Assembly (NCBI GenBank): GCA_002440625.1 | Contig: DJUV01000066.1 | Span: forward strand, 1-10,448 | DNA: 10,448 nt | DNA from: Rhodobacteraceae bacterium UBA6273 | Lineage (GTDB): Bacteria > Pseudomonadota > Alphaproteobacteria > Rhodobacterales > Rhodobacteraceae | Direction of reading: 5' to 3' | Shown: in pieces, positions 1-6,485 of the stretch | Position numbering within the stretch: the stretch's first letter is position 1 | Layout: each line of letters begins with the position of its first letter | The notes under the pieces: generated by a model | What the model was told of the DNA's origin: nothing | The model's input: the letters and a program-made list of their open reading frames with translations, nothing else | The model's database searches: none | Made by a program: the position numbers and the translations under genes

Positions 1-43
1 GCGGGGGCAGGATTTGAACCTGCGACCTTCAGGTTATGAGCCT
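1..43 (-). tRNA. 3' half of tRNA-fMet, probable attachment site (att) of the element
   Basis: Read on the minus strand, these bases give the anticodon loop CTCATAA (anticodon CAT at 36-38), the CCTGA side of the anticodon stem, the variable loop, the T arm with GGTTCAAATCC, and the acceptor strand CCCCCGC. This is the 3' half of an alphaproteobacterial initiator tRNA. The window edge cuts it just before the AACCA end. Beyond position 43 no D arm or 5' acceptor strand follows, so the gene is not whole. Tyrosine integrases commonly recombine within the 3' half of tRNA genes, so I read this as the displaced tRNA end at one junction of the element. The intact tRNA would then lie at the other end. 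The tRNA half is seen directly; the att role is inferred. Confidence 0.85.
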
Positions 44-302
44 ATGGACCCGGAATTTCACAAATCATTGCAATTCAGTAGCTTAGCCCACAAGCCTTTG
101 AAATCACAATACCTGATGGCCGTCGTTCGGTGGAAATGGATGGACTTCGAAGGATTTCAGCAGGTTGGAACGGGACAAAAACTGCATACGTGGGTTGAGG
201 TGGCGTTGAGGTGAAATCTTTCAGTGGAAATAATTGAATCTGCACAACATGGCAGTACAAAAGCTCCTGTTACCCACTGAGGGATCGACCTGTGCGACCT
301 TT
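44..302. other. Non-coding stretch between att tRNA end and avcD-like gene
   Basis: No convincing gene is present; the short open frames on both strands lack ribosome binding sites and recognisable protein character. One structure stands out: GTTGAGGTG occurs twice, at 194-202 and 205-213, with an 11-base period. GTGGAAAT also occurs twice, near 141 and 224. Short direct repeats next to a tRNA att core are typical of arm-type sites for integrase or excisionase, but that reading is only a guess. No T-tract terminator for the upstream-reading deaminase gene was found. Confidence 0.4.
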
Positions 303-1862
303 CTACTTGGGATCGAGCCCCATCCCTTCCACGACCTGTTTCATCATAGAGTCGAATCCAATGAGCGTTTGGGACTCAAGGGCAGTATGAGTGCCAGTCT
401 TATTATCCACCATAGGCGTTGGCACATCGAACTGCCAACGCTTGACCCGGTTGTTGTCATCCCTTCGCTTTTTTGACTTCTCGAATATATCACGATATCG
501 CCGCGGTGATATTCCAACAAAGTGCTCCACACTGACCTTACTCTTATCACCCTTGCTGAGGGTGAGCGCATCACCGCTCAATTCAAAGGCTTTACTCTTT
601 GTATAGGGCTCGATGTAAACGATTCTCCGAATTCCAGCCGCAATAAGGTGCTTGGCACAATTGTGGCATGGAAACGTCGTAACGTAGATTGTCGCACCCA
701 AAGTTGAGCGGCCGAGGCGAGCGGCATCAGTCAAAGCAGACATTTCTGCATGCGTGATCCTCCCAAACTCCGTGATATCCGAGACAAAGGCGTCTTTTAA
801 CACATCACTCAGTTTTGGGTTTTTGAGAATCTCAGTTGGATCGAAGCTCAACTCATCTAATGTAGAGAGTGCATAAACAAAGTTATGGATCAGGCGGGTT
901 GTTTCGAGCTTGTTAGGTTCTACACCTCTTTCAATGTCACGCTGCGGGTCTTCATCGTCACACCAATAATTTCCACCAAGAGGCTTTGGAACCTCGTTGC
1001 ACCCTAATGTGATGATGTCACCATCCGGCGACATAATTGCGGCACCAACTTGCCTACTCAAGTCTAGAGTTCGAAGCGATGCAGTCTTGGCAAGCTGGCT
1101 TCCAAACTCATCTTTTGTTGGACTGATCGAATTGGATCCAAAAAATGCTTCTATAAAGCGGGCGATCTGGGAAGATATCTCGTTCGAGTTTCCTCCAACG
1201 AATACATCACCAGCGTGATAAACGTTAATTAACCCCTGTCCGTATTCGACACCAGCCTCATCACGATCCCGTTTTATGAGCTTCCGGGCTTCATCCTCTC
1301 GTTGGGACTGGGAGAGCTCTGGCCGCTCCCTGCCCACAATATTCAATACAGACAAGAACTGCTCTTGCTCAGAAACAGCAATCGAGACCTGAACAAACTT
1401 TTTCCCGTAAACTTTAGACAGTGTCGTGACTTCCTGCTGCCTCTTTAATTGGCGAATAATATATGCCGTTCTGGGTGCTTGAAACTCCTGCGAGTGTCTT
1501 TTCGAAAGACCGCGAGGCTGGTTGATTGACATTCTGCGGCTCGCAATCGTTGCAATCGCAACTCTTGCAAGAAAATCGCTTTTTCCAGAGTGAGAAACAA
1601 TCTGGTTCATCAAGTCGATTTTTTGTTCGTAGGTGTCGACTTCCCTTTTCTTTAGCTGAGGAATTATGGACCTGATGTCCTTGGTCAAATGGACCAGAAT
1701 CGCAGTGTAGCCCACTTTCATCAGTTCGCTTGTGAGTGCTTCTTGGGCCGCATCCACGTTGCTTCCCAAGGGACCAACCAAACCGAAAATCAGTTCAGGC
1801 TCCAGCACGTCCACATGTTCCGGGTCCAGCCTAGCAGGTTGATCGCTCGTGGGCTCAGGCAT
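303..1862 (-). CDS. avcD: Anti-phage deoxycytidylate (dCTP/dCMP) deaminase, AvcD-type
   Basis: A 519-residue two-domain protein. The N-terminal part starts with a P-loop-like motif, GLVGPLGSN, at about residues 27-35, as in the NTPase/kinase-like half of AvcD-family proteins. The C-terminal half is a zinc deaminase: HAE at residues 371-373 (H371 zinc ligand, E373 proton shuttle), PCHNC with C399 and C402, then YIEPYTKS, typical of dCMP deaminases. Known AvcD-type enzymes act in the cytoplasm and deaminate dCTP/dCMP during phage infection, starving the phage of dCTP. In Vibrio the enzyme is held inactive by a small RNA encoded just upstream. The start at 1862 has GAGG six bases upstream. Base composition is about 40-50% GC in sampled lines, against about 63% in the genes to the right, suggesting separate acquisition. 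It sits as cargo between the att tRNA end and the integrase. The family call is strong; the exact substrate is inferred. Confidence 0.88.
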   Translation of the reverse strand: MPEPTSDQPARLDPEHVDVLEPELIFGLVGPLGSNVDAAQEALTSELMKVGYTAILVHLTKDIRSIIPQLKKREVDTYEQKIDLMNQIVSHSGKSDFLARVAIATIASRRMSINQPRGLSKRHSQEFQAPRTAYIIRQLKRQQEVTTLSKVYGKKFVQVSIAVSEQEQFLSVLNIVGRERPELSQSQREDEARKLIKRDRDEAGVEYGQGLINVYHAGDVFVGGNSNEISSQIARFIEAFFGSNSISPTKDEFGSQLAKTASLRTLDLSRQVGAAIMSPDGDIITLGCNEVPKPLGGNYWCDDEDPQRDIERGVEPNKLETTRLIHNFVYALSTLDELSFDPTEILKNPKLSDVLKDAFVSDITEFGRITHAEMSALTDAARLGRSTLGATIYVTTFPCHNCAKHLIAAGIRRIVYIEPYTKSKAFELSGDALTLSKGDKSKVSVEHFVGISPRRYRDIFEKSKKRRDDNNRVKRWQFDVPTPMVDNKTGTHTALESQTLIGFDSMMKQVVEGMGLDPK

Positions 1863-1980
1863 GCATAACCTCGTAAAAAATGCAGAGAACTGGGCTTCGA
1901 GAGATGAAAGTTGCTTGCATCAGTCAAGAGGAAAGCGATACTCAACTGAAAAAACAAGCAGCGCACCAGTGGAGATCAAC
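1863..1980. promoter_or_regulatory. Divergent intergenic region between avcD-like gene and small gene
   Basis: This 118-base gap must hold promoters for the minus-strand deaminase and the plus-strand small gene. A weak plus-strand candidate is TTGCAT at 1915-1920 and GATACT at 1937-1942, with a 16-base spacer; both are poor matches to consensus. Because known AvcD enzymes are controlled by an RNA encoded immediately upstream, this region and the small gene are the place to look for such a regulator. Nothing here proves one. Confidence 0.3.
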
Positions 1981-2166
1981 ATGTCCCAAACCCAAGATCG
2001 GCTCGATTCTTGCGCGGGCTCGACCGACCTCGAGAAGACTGTTCAGGAGATCGTGCAGCGATCGAATCTCAAAGCTTCCCTGCAGCCAGAAGCTGTTCGG
2101 CGCGCGATGTCCAGCTATCTTGAGCCGGAATCTTCGTCGCCAAAGCCATGGGAAACCTGGCTCTAA
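1981..2166 (+). CDS. Small 61-residue protein of unknown function
   Basis: I do not recognise this protein. The start is well supported: GGAG at 1971-1974 lies six bases before the ATG. The gene is followed within 35 bases by a strong intrinsic terminator, so it looks like a complete monocistronic unit. The product is acidic to neutral, without membrane segments, with a likely helical middle (LEKTVQEIVQRSN, about residues 21-33) and a tail ending in PKPWETWL. Codon use is ordinary. It is divergent from the deaminase gene, 118 bases away, and could be a partner, an inhibitor or an unrelated passenger. The same transcript could also act as RNA. An in-frame ATG exists further upstream (1849) but lies inside the deaminase gene and lacks support. 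Confidence 0.6.
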   Translation: MSQTQDRLDSCAGSTDLEKTVQEIVQRSNLKASLQPEAVRRAMSSYLEPESSSPKPWETWL

Positions 2167-2198
2167 GTCTTCAGCTCTTTTTGATTCCCCCTTTTTGG

Positions 2199-2223
2199 AG
2201 CCCTCGCTTTGCGGGGGCTTTTT
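2199..2223 (+). terminator. Intrinsic terminator after small gene
   Basis: Stem AGCCCTCGC (2199-2207), loop TTT, then GCGGGGGCT (2211-2219): nine pairs with one G-T wobble, running straight into a T-tract (2219-2223). There is no T-tract on the other strand, so it serves the plus-strand small gene. Confidence 0.88.
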
Positions 2224-2505
2224 GCTGTTTCACACTGAGATCAACAGCATGACGAACGTTACTTATCCATTTAATATCAGTCAGTTACGATGTGTGCGGG
2301 AAAAGCAGATTTTGTCGTCTGATACCCTGCGACTTTCCGGATGTCATACCATTTCTCAGACTTCGCCCGCAGGGCGACCCACACCGGAACACCCCTCCGC
2401 TCCCCAGTTCCGGTCTCTGCCTGCATTCCGGTGCTGTCGCCATGCTTTGCTTGATAAAGGCGCGAATCCACGCCTCATGTCGGACGAGCAGATGGGGAGT
2501 GATCC
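2224..2505. other. Integrase leader region
   Basis: This gap before the integrase carries no convincing gene. An open frame from 2250 crosses it but covers the repeat structures and lacks a good start. An AT-rich patch lies around 2263-2282. A perfect 6-bp hairpin follows (TCGCCC 2363-2368, GGGCGA 2372-2377), then the TTCCGGT repeat unit described separately. The integrase ribosome binding site GGGGAG is at 2494-2499. No clear -35/-10 pair was found. Confidence 0.5.
2383..2432. repeat. ACCGGAAC/GTTCCGGT repeat unit, copy 1 (upstream of integrase)
   Basis: ACCGGAAC (2383-2390) and GTTCCGGT (2407-2414) form a perfect 8-bp inverted repeat around a 16-base pyrimidine-rich loop. A second TTCCGGT (2426-2432) follows after 11 bases. 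Bases 2408-2432 match 5886-5910 at 22 of 25 positions, and the bases just before also agree. It ends 73 bases before the integrase ATG. It is probably a binding site for an element-encoded protein such as a repressor, activator or excisionase; the protein is unknown. Confidence 0.65.
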
Positions 2506-3762
2506 ATGGTCAACAGGCTGAAACTGAATGAAAAAAACGTCCGCGAGGCCGAGAACCTGGGGCGGGATTACCAGATCTTCGACACCGACGTGCGCGGGTT
2601 CTCGATCACGATCTACCCCTCGGGCAACCGGGCCTTCACGCTCGACTACCGGATCGCAGGGCGGCAGCGGCGGATGACCATCGGGCGTTGGCCGGAGTGG
2701 AACGCCACCGCCGCACGGGAACGGGCCAAGGAGTTGCGGCGCGACATTGACGAAGGGATCGACCCCCTCAGCCTGCGGGAAACGTCGCGCGAGGCCCCGC
2801 GGGTCAACGACATGATCACGCGCTATCTGGCGGAACACACGCCACACCTTGCCGCCCGCAATGCCGCCGACCAGCACACCATCATGCACAAGCTGGTGGC
2901 GCCCGATTGGGGGAAGAAGCTGGTGACCGAGATCACCAAGGCCGATGTGGAAAAGCTGCTGACCAAGATCGCCGCCGGTCGTGCCCGGCCATCAAAGACC
3001 AAACCCAACAATCGGGCGCGCAAGCTGCAGGGGACGAAGCCCACGCCGGTGCGCGCCAACCGGGTCGGCGAGGCGCTGCGCAAGATGTTCACGCTGGCCA
3101 TCGGCTGGGGTATGCGCACCGACAATCCCGCCAGCGGATTTCGTCGCCGGATCGAGAATGAACGTGAACGGTTCTTGACGCCCGAGGAGATCGGGCGGCT
3201 GGCAAAGGCGCTGGACGCAGCGAAGGATCAGCGCGCAGCCGGGATCATCCGGCTCTGCATGCTGACCGGCGCGCGGTCGGGCGAGGTGCGTCAGGCGCGG
3301 TTTGAACAGTTCAACCTCGACCTTGGCAGCTGGTCAAAACCGGCGGCGACCACCAAGCAGCGCAAGATCCACCGCATACCGATCTCGGGCGATGTGGCCG
3401 CCATCGTGCATCAGCGCGCCCTGCTGGTGCCGCGCGGCAATCAGTGGCTGTTCCCCGGCGACACGCCCGGCCAGCCGGTCAAGGAAATCCGCCGGTTCTG
3501 GATCGGGATCCAGACCGAGGCCAAGCTGCCCGACGTCCGGATCCACGACCTGCGCCACACCTTTGCATCGTTGCTGGTCAGCGGCGGGGCCTCACTGGAG
3601 ATGATCGGCAAGCTTCTGGGCCACACGCAGATGCAGACGACCCAGCGTTATGCCCACCTGATGGACTCGCCGCTGCGCGACGGGGTCAACGCCGTCGCCA
3701 GCATCTTCCGGCCCCGCCCGCAGCTGGTGCACGACGCCGATCAGGAACAGAAGAGCGCCTGA
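2506..3762 (+). CDS. int: Tyrosine recombinase (phage/island integrase)
   Basis: A 418-residue site-specific recombinase that would integrate and excise the element at the tRNA site. The order is an arm-type N-terminal DNA-binding domain (about residues 1-95, DUF4102-like), a core-binding helical domain (about 95-205) and a catalytic domain (about 210-395). All catalytic residues are visible: R257 in GARSGEV, K284 in TTKQRK, H347 and R350 in HDLRHTF, H373 in LLGHTQ, and nucleophile Y382 in QRYAHL. The ATG has GGGGAG six bases upstream. Length and completeness fit an active P4-type integrase. It reads away from the att tRNA end and lies 2.5 kb from it, with the deaminase cargo between. It converges with the next gene, leaving an 18-base gap. 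A TTCCGGT repeat unit upstream may regulate it. Confidence 0.95.
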   Translation: MVNRLKLNEKNVREAENLGRDYQIFDTDVRGFSITIYPSGNRAFTLDYRIAGRQRRMTIGRWPEWNATAARERAKELRRDIDEGIDPLSLRETSREAPRVNDMITRYLAEHTPHLAARNAADQHTIMHKLVAPDWGKKLVTEITKADVEKLLTKIAAGRARPSKTKPNNRARKLQGTKPTPVRANRVGEALRKMFTLAIGWGMRTDNPASGFRRRIENERERFLTPEEIGRLAKALDAAKDQRAAGIIRLCMLTGARSGEVRQARFEQFNLDLGSWSKPAATTKQRKIHRIPISGDVAAIVHQRALLVPRGNQWLFPGDTPGQPVKEIRRFWIGIQTEAKLPDVRIHDLRHTFASLLVSGGASLEMIGKLLGHTQMQTTQRYAHLMDSPLRDGVNAVASIFRPRPQLVHDADQEQKSA

Positions 3763-3780
3763 TGACAGGATTGGCGTCAA

Positions 3781-4377
3781 TCACTCCCGTTCGCGCAGCG
3801 CCCGCCAGATCGGCGCGACCTTCTTACGCGTCGTGCTTTCCTCCGGAATCTCGCCTGTGGGCGAGTTCTGGGCAAACCAATCCTGCACTTCTGCGATCAA
3901 TTCGGCCTGAGTTGCGGGCACGCCCTGATCGTTGATGCGGCGAAACAGCATGATGTTCATGCCCTCCCAATCATAGCGCGGCGCGGACCCGGCTGACCCG
4001 GAAGGGCGGCGCAATAGATCGCGCTCGTCCTCGAACTTCTGCACCTCCTCGGCCAACAGCATCAGATCGGTGATCTTGATCACCACGCCATCCGCTGGTT
4101 CGGTGATGTATTGCCACTCCGCGCTGCCCTGCGGCCGGATGCGGTAGATCCGGCATTCCTCTTCGCTCGGGCCATGACGGCGGAACATCCGCATCATGTC
4201 GGCGGCGCTGACCACCACGATCCCGGCCACCGGCTGCTTGCCGCAGATCACCGAGGCGATGCTAGTGACCAGCGTCAGATGGTCGGTCGCGGCCCATCCG
4301 GCCAGGTCGGCGGCAGCACAACCCCAACGGGCGGATGTCTCATTCAAGGAATAGAAGGCTCTCGGCGGCAGGCTCAT
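3781..4377 (-). CDS. Unknown 198-residue protein, possible DNA-binding N-terminus
   Basis: I cannot assign a function. Residues about 8-35 (YSLNETSARWGCAAADLAGW) resemble a short helix-turn-helix of the kind that begins 'sequence-reading' element proteins. The middle is mixed. The last 60 residues (from YDWEGMN onward, with ATQAELIAEVQDWF) resemble a small conserved C-terminal module that I associate with hypothetical proteins of mobile elements, where residues before a basic end form helices. The start at 4377 has AAGGA about ten bases upstream. It converges with the integrase and is divergent from the WYL regulator, so it probably has its own promoter in 4378-4667. No signal peptide or membrane segment is seen. 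The gene's existence is well supported by composition and frame; its role is open. Confidence 0.75.
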   Translation of the reverse strand: MSLPPRAFYSLNETSARWGCAAADLAGWAATDHLTLVTSIASVICGKQPVAGIVVVSAADMMRMFRRHGPSEEECRIYRIRPQGSAEWQYITEPADGVVIKITDLMLLAEEVQKFEDERDLLRRPSGSAGSAPRYDWEGMNIMLFRRINDQGVPATQAELIAEVQDWFAQNSPTGEIPEESTTRKKVAPIWRALRERE

Positions 4378-4667
4378 GGGTCGTGCGTCCTTACTTCATT
4401 CAGCGACACCCGGGTCAGCACCGGGCATGGCAGGGATCGCGTTCCCGAACAGTGGCTTGCCAGAAGGCCCGCTGTTTAGGAACACGCCTCAAGGTGTCTT
4501 CAAAAAGCCATGTCTGGAGATCCGGGTGAAAAGCACCCTAGTGATCGGAAACACGCACAGGTGGAATCGGCTTGAGCTGACCAGAACCAGCCAATCGCTT
4601 TTGAAGGGAATTGTCGTTAACGTCCCTGTCAGGTTCGGTCAGGGATGAAAGATGGATAACAAACGCC
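4378..4667. promoter_or_regulatory. Divergent regulatory region upstream of WYL regulator
   Basis: No gene is seen. Candidate control elements include a palindrome ACCCGGGT (4408-4415), a small hairpin GGGTG/CACCC (4524-4538), and, close to the WYL gene, TCCCTG (4623-4628) inverted with CAGGGA (4640-4645). The latter overlaps the direct repeat GTCAGG (4628-4633 and 4638-4643), whose 10-bp period places both copies on one face of the helix. That pair would suit an autoregulatory operator for the WYL protein. No good -35/-10 pair was found. Confidence 0.4.
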
Positions 4668-4681
4668 ATGGATAACAAACG
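4652..4681 (+). repeat. Tandem duplication of ATGGATAACAAACG over the WYL start
   Basis: ATGGATAACAAACG occurs at 4652-4665 and again at 4668-4681, a 16-base period. The second copy is the chosen WYL start. The first copy is out of frame and opens a seven-codon reading frame (MDNKRHG) that stops at 4673-4675, overlapping the real start. AGGGA (4641-4645) is spaced correctly for the first ATG, not the second. Confidence 0.85.
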
Positions 4682-5669
4682 ACTCGGCAAGGCACTCGAC
4701 ATCATGCGTCTGGCCGAAGAGGCGGCCGCCAGGCCGGGCGGCATCAGCCTGGTGCAAATCGTGGACACCTTCGGCGTGACCCTGCGCACGGCGCAGCGCA
4801 TGTCCCGCGCGCTGGAGGAGGCGTTTCCGATGGTGCAGACCCGCACCGACAAGCAACGGCGCAAGTGGTGGCAGTTGCCCGACAGCCGACTGTTGCACCT
4901 CCAAGGCATCCGAGATAGCGAGTTGTCTGCGCTGGAAATGGGGATCCGGCGCGCCGAGCGTGATGGTGCGACTACTGAGGTTTCTGCGCTGACTTCTTTA
5001 CGCAACCGCCTCCTCGGGACGATGCCACCTAGCTTTGCCCGACGCGCCGAAGTGGATGCCGAGGCATTGCTGGAAGCCCGTGGGCATGCCTGCCGCCCGG
5101 GGCCCAGAGCGCAGTATTCAGCGCTTGTCCTTGGCGCGATCGACAACGCACTGAAAGGCCCGTTCACGATGCAAATCGATTATGCCGGTGCGCAGGATGC
5201 CGCGCCACGGTCGAGGGCGCTCGAACCCTACGGTGTTCTCTTCGGTATGCGCGGCTATCTGGTCGCCCGCGAGATCGACAACGGCGGCAAGTATCGGCAT
5301 TTCCGGTTGGACAGGATCAGCCGCACCAGCCTGCTGCAGGATTCCTTCGTGCGGGATCCTGACTTTGATCTTGGCAAGCATGCTGCCCGGGCCTTCGGGT
5401 CATTTCATTCCGACGATGAGTACGGGCCGGTGGAATGGCGGTTTGCACCGTCAGCCGCTGATGTCGCGCGGACCTTCATCTTCCATCCCGACCAGCAGGT
5501 GCAGGACGAGGCCGACGGCAGCCTGACAGTCCGGTTTACCGCCGGGGGCTGGCTGGAGATGGCGTGGCATCTCTATCAATGGGGTGACGTGGTCGAGGTG
5601 ATCGCCCCGCCTGAAGTGCGCTGCCTCGTTGATGCCTATCGCCGCAGCGATTTCCCAGCCCTGCCCTGA
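4668..5669 (+). CDS. WYL-domain transcriptional regulator
   Basis: A 333-residue protein with an N-terminal helix-turn-helix (about residues 5-55, GVTLRTAQRMSRALE), a middle WYL domain (about 170-230, EPYGVLFGMRGYLVARE then YRHFRLDRIS) and a C-terminal WCX-like segment (about 255-325, VEWRFAPSAADVAR to the end). WYL proteins are DNA-binding regulators thought to sense nucleic-acid or nucleotide ligands, and they often control phage-defence genes. Here it could control the integrase, the downstream operon or the restriction genes. I chose ATG 4668 over the in-frame TTG at 4611, because the latter has its purine-rich stretch only two bases away and the extra 19 residues show no domain character. 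The protein then starts MDNKRLGKALD, typical for the family. Confidence 0.9.
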   Translation: MDNKRLGKALDIMRLAEEAAARPGGISLVQIVDTFGVTLRTAQRMSRALEEAFPMVQTRTDKQRRKWWQLPDSRLLHLQGIRDSELSALEMGIRRAERDGATTEVSALTSLRNRLLGTMPPSFARRAEVDAEALLEARGHACRPGPRAQYSALVLGAIDNALKGPFTMQIDYAGAQDAAPRSRALEPYGVLFGMRGYLVAREIDNGGKYRHFRLDRISRTSLLQDSFVRDPDFDLGKHAARAFGSFHSDDEYGPVEWRFAPSAADVARTFIFHPDQQVQDEADGSLTVRFTAGGWLEMAWHLYQWGDVVEVIAPPEVRCLVDAYRRSDFPALP

Positions 5670-5792
5670 CACCGGAACAGGTGTTCCGCCCGGCACCACC
5701 CGATGGGCGTCGCGCCCTGCCGATGAAATCCGGCTTGCACCGTTGCCAGCCGCGATCATCAGGTGTGATCTGGCACAGATGACCGGAAATGC

Positions 5793-5818
5793 CGGAATGG
5801 CGCTGGGCGCCCATTCCG
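5793..5818. repeat. Bulged 11-bp hairpin CGGAATGGCGC/GCGCC-ATTCCG
   Basis: CGGAAT (5793-5798) and GGCGC (5799-5803) pair with GCGCC (5807-5811) and ATTCCG (5813-5818); the loop is TGG and C5812 is bulged. It contains the CCGGAAT element shared with its neighbours. Its role is unknown. Confidence 0.6.
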
Positions 5819-5856
5819 ATTCGCGTTCCGGTCTTGCGGCAAAACCCCAATGAAAC

Positions 5857-5914
5857 AAGGACCGGAATTGCCCGCCGCTTCCCAATTCCGGTCTCTGCCT
5901 AGGTTCCGGTCCTT
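5857..5914. repeat. ACCGGAA/TTCCGGT repeat unit, copy 2 (upstream of operon)
   Basis: GACCGGAATTG (5860-5870) and CAATTCCGGTC (5883-5893) form a perfect 11-bp inverted repeat with a 12-base loop. A further TTCCGGTCCTT (5904-5914) is a perfect inverted match to AAGGACCGGAA (5857-5867). The left arm can therefore pair with either right arm. The unit parallels copy 1: the same TTCCGGTCTCTGCCT core, the same 11-base spacer between TTCCGGT motifs, and a similar pyrimidine-rich loop. It ends about 60 bases before the ATG of the HTH gene. It is probably a shared operator with the integrase promoter. Confidence 0.7.
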
Positions 5915-5973
5915 CCCGTCTGCTTCCCTCGCCCCGTCTCCGGCCGCTGCCGGGATCTGGAAGGGAGACCGAA

Positions 5974-6222
5974 ATGCAGACCACAGCCCCTGCCCCGCAG
6001 GACCAACCCCTCAACCTGCTGGCCGACTGGATCAGCCGCGAGCAGCTGGCCGGTGAACTCGGCCTTGCCTGCGACACCCTTGCGCGCTGGGAGGCCCGTC
6101 AGCTCGGCCCGCCCTGTACGCGGATCGGTCGCAAGGTGCTTTACCGGCGCACCTCGGTCCAGGACTGGATCAGCGCGCAGGAGCAGACCCGCCCTGCGCG
6201 GACACGGCGGGCGCGGAAATGA
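5974..6222 (+). CDS. Excisionase/AlpA-like helix-turn-helix protein
   Basis: An 82-residue basic protein with a MerR/excisionase-type winged helix (about residues 20-70): ISREQLAGELGLACDTLARW forms the HTH and RIGRKVLYRR the wing, followed by a DWI helix. Proteins of this shape act as recombination directionality factors (Xis) or as AlpA-like activators of integrase genes. The start is fixed by AAGGGAG (5961-5967) six bases upstream. It is the first gene of a six-gene operon and overlaps the next gene by ATGA. With the TTCCGGT unit upstream of both this gene and the integrase, it is a good candidate for the protein coordinating excision. A role as a plain repressor remains possible. Confidence 0.82.
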   Translation: MQTTAPAPQDQPLNLLADWISREQLAGELGLACDTLARWEARQLGPPCTRIGRKVLYRRTSVQDWISAQEQTRPARTRRARK

Positions 6223-6485
6223 ACCAGCGCCTGTCCCGCCCACCCGTCGTCCCGACATCCACCATCGGCGACTGGATGCACCACCGCCTGACTGAGGCTC
6301 GCGGCGTCCTGGCCGACACCACCCAGCATCCGGAATCCTTGGTCATTCTCGCCGCCCGTGTCGTGGTCGGTCAGACTGACGATGCCCGCGAATGTGGTGA
6401 CGCCATCGAACTGCTGCGCTTGCTGGATCGGCGCCCCCTTCACGCCATCGCGGCAGCCGCCTTTCCGAACGGCGGTGCAGCATGA
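6219..6485 (+). CDS. Small unknown operon protein (88 residues)
   Basis: I do not recognise it. The start ATG at 6219 overlaps the stop of the HTH gene (ATGA), and its own stop overlaps the next start in the same way, so translation is coupled. The protein has a Pro-rich start, then helical segments (about residues 18-58, with RLTEARGVLADTT and SLVILAARVVVG) and ends RPLHAIAAAAFPNGGAA. There are no cysteine clusters, membrane spans or signal peptide. High third-position GC fits its neighbours and supports coding. Position in a replication-type operon suggests a helper role, which is inference only. Confidence 0.75.
   Translation: MNQRLSRPPVVPTSTIGDWMHHRLTEARGVLADTTQHPESLVILAARVVVGQTDDARECGDAIELLRLLDRRPLHAIAAAAFPNGGAA

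Larger units (their letters stand above)
5670..5973. other. Hairpin-rich non-coding control region
   Basis: A 304-base stretch without a gene between the WYL gene and the operon. It contains CGGAACA/TGTTCCG (5673-5688, 2-base centre), GGGCG/CGCCC (5705-5717), a long hairpin at 5793-5818 (CGGAAT-GGCGC, loop TGG, GCGCC-ATTCCG with one bulged C) and the TTCCGGT repeat unit at 5857-5914. ACCGGAA or TTCCGGT occurs at least five times in either orientation (5671, 5782, 5825, 5861 and two copies after 5886). No T-tract follows any hairpin, so they look more like protein-binding or origin-type sites than terminators. Confidence 0.6.

Noticed and set aside
75..260. Minus-strand 61-residue frame next to the tRNA fragment
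   Set aside because: No ribosome binding site, no domain character, and it spans the direct repeats; more likely part of the att region.
1880..2521. A 213-residue plus-strand frame across the small gene and integrase leader
   Set aside because: It overlaps the better-supported small gene in another frame, passes through the intrinsic terminator and the repeat unit, and has no supported start.
3757..3787. Imperfect hairpin between the convergent integrase and unknown gene as a bidirectional terminator
   Set aside because: TGATGAC/GTCAATCA pairs weakly with a bulge and there is no T-tract on either strand.
4611..4667. TTG at 4611 as the WYL gene start
   Set aside because: The purine-rich AAGGGA is only two bases from it, and the extra 19 residues add no domain; ATG 4668 gives a typical family N-terminus.
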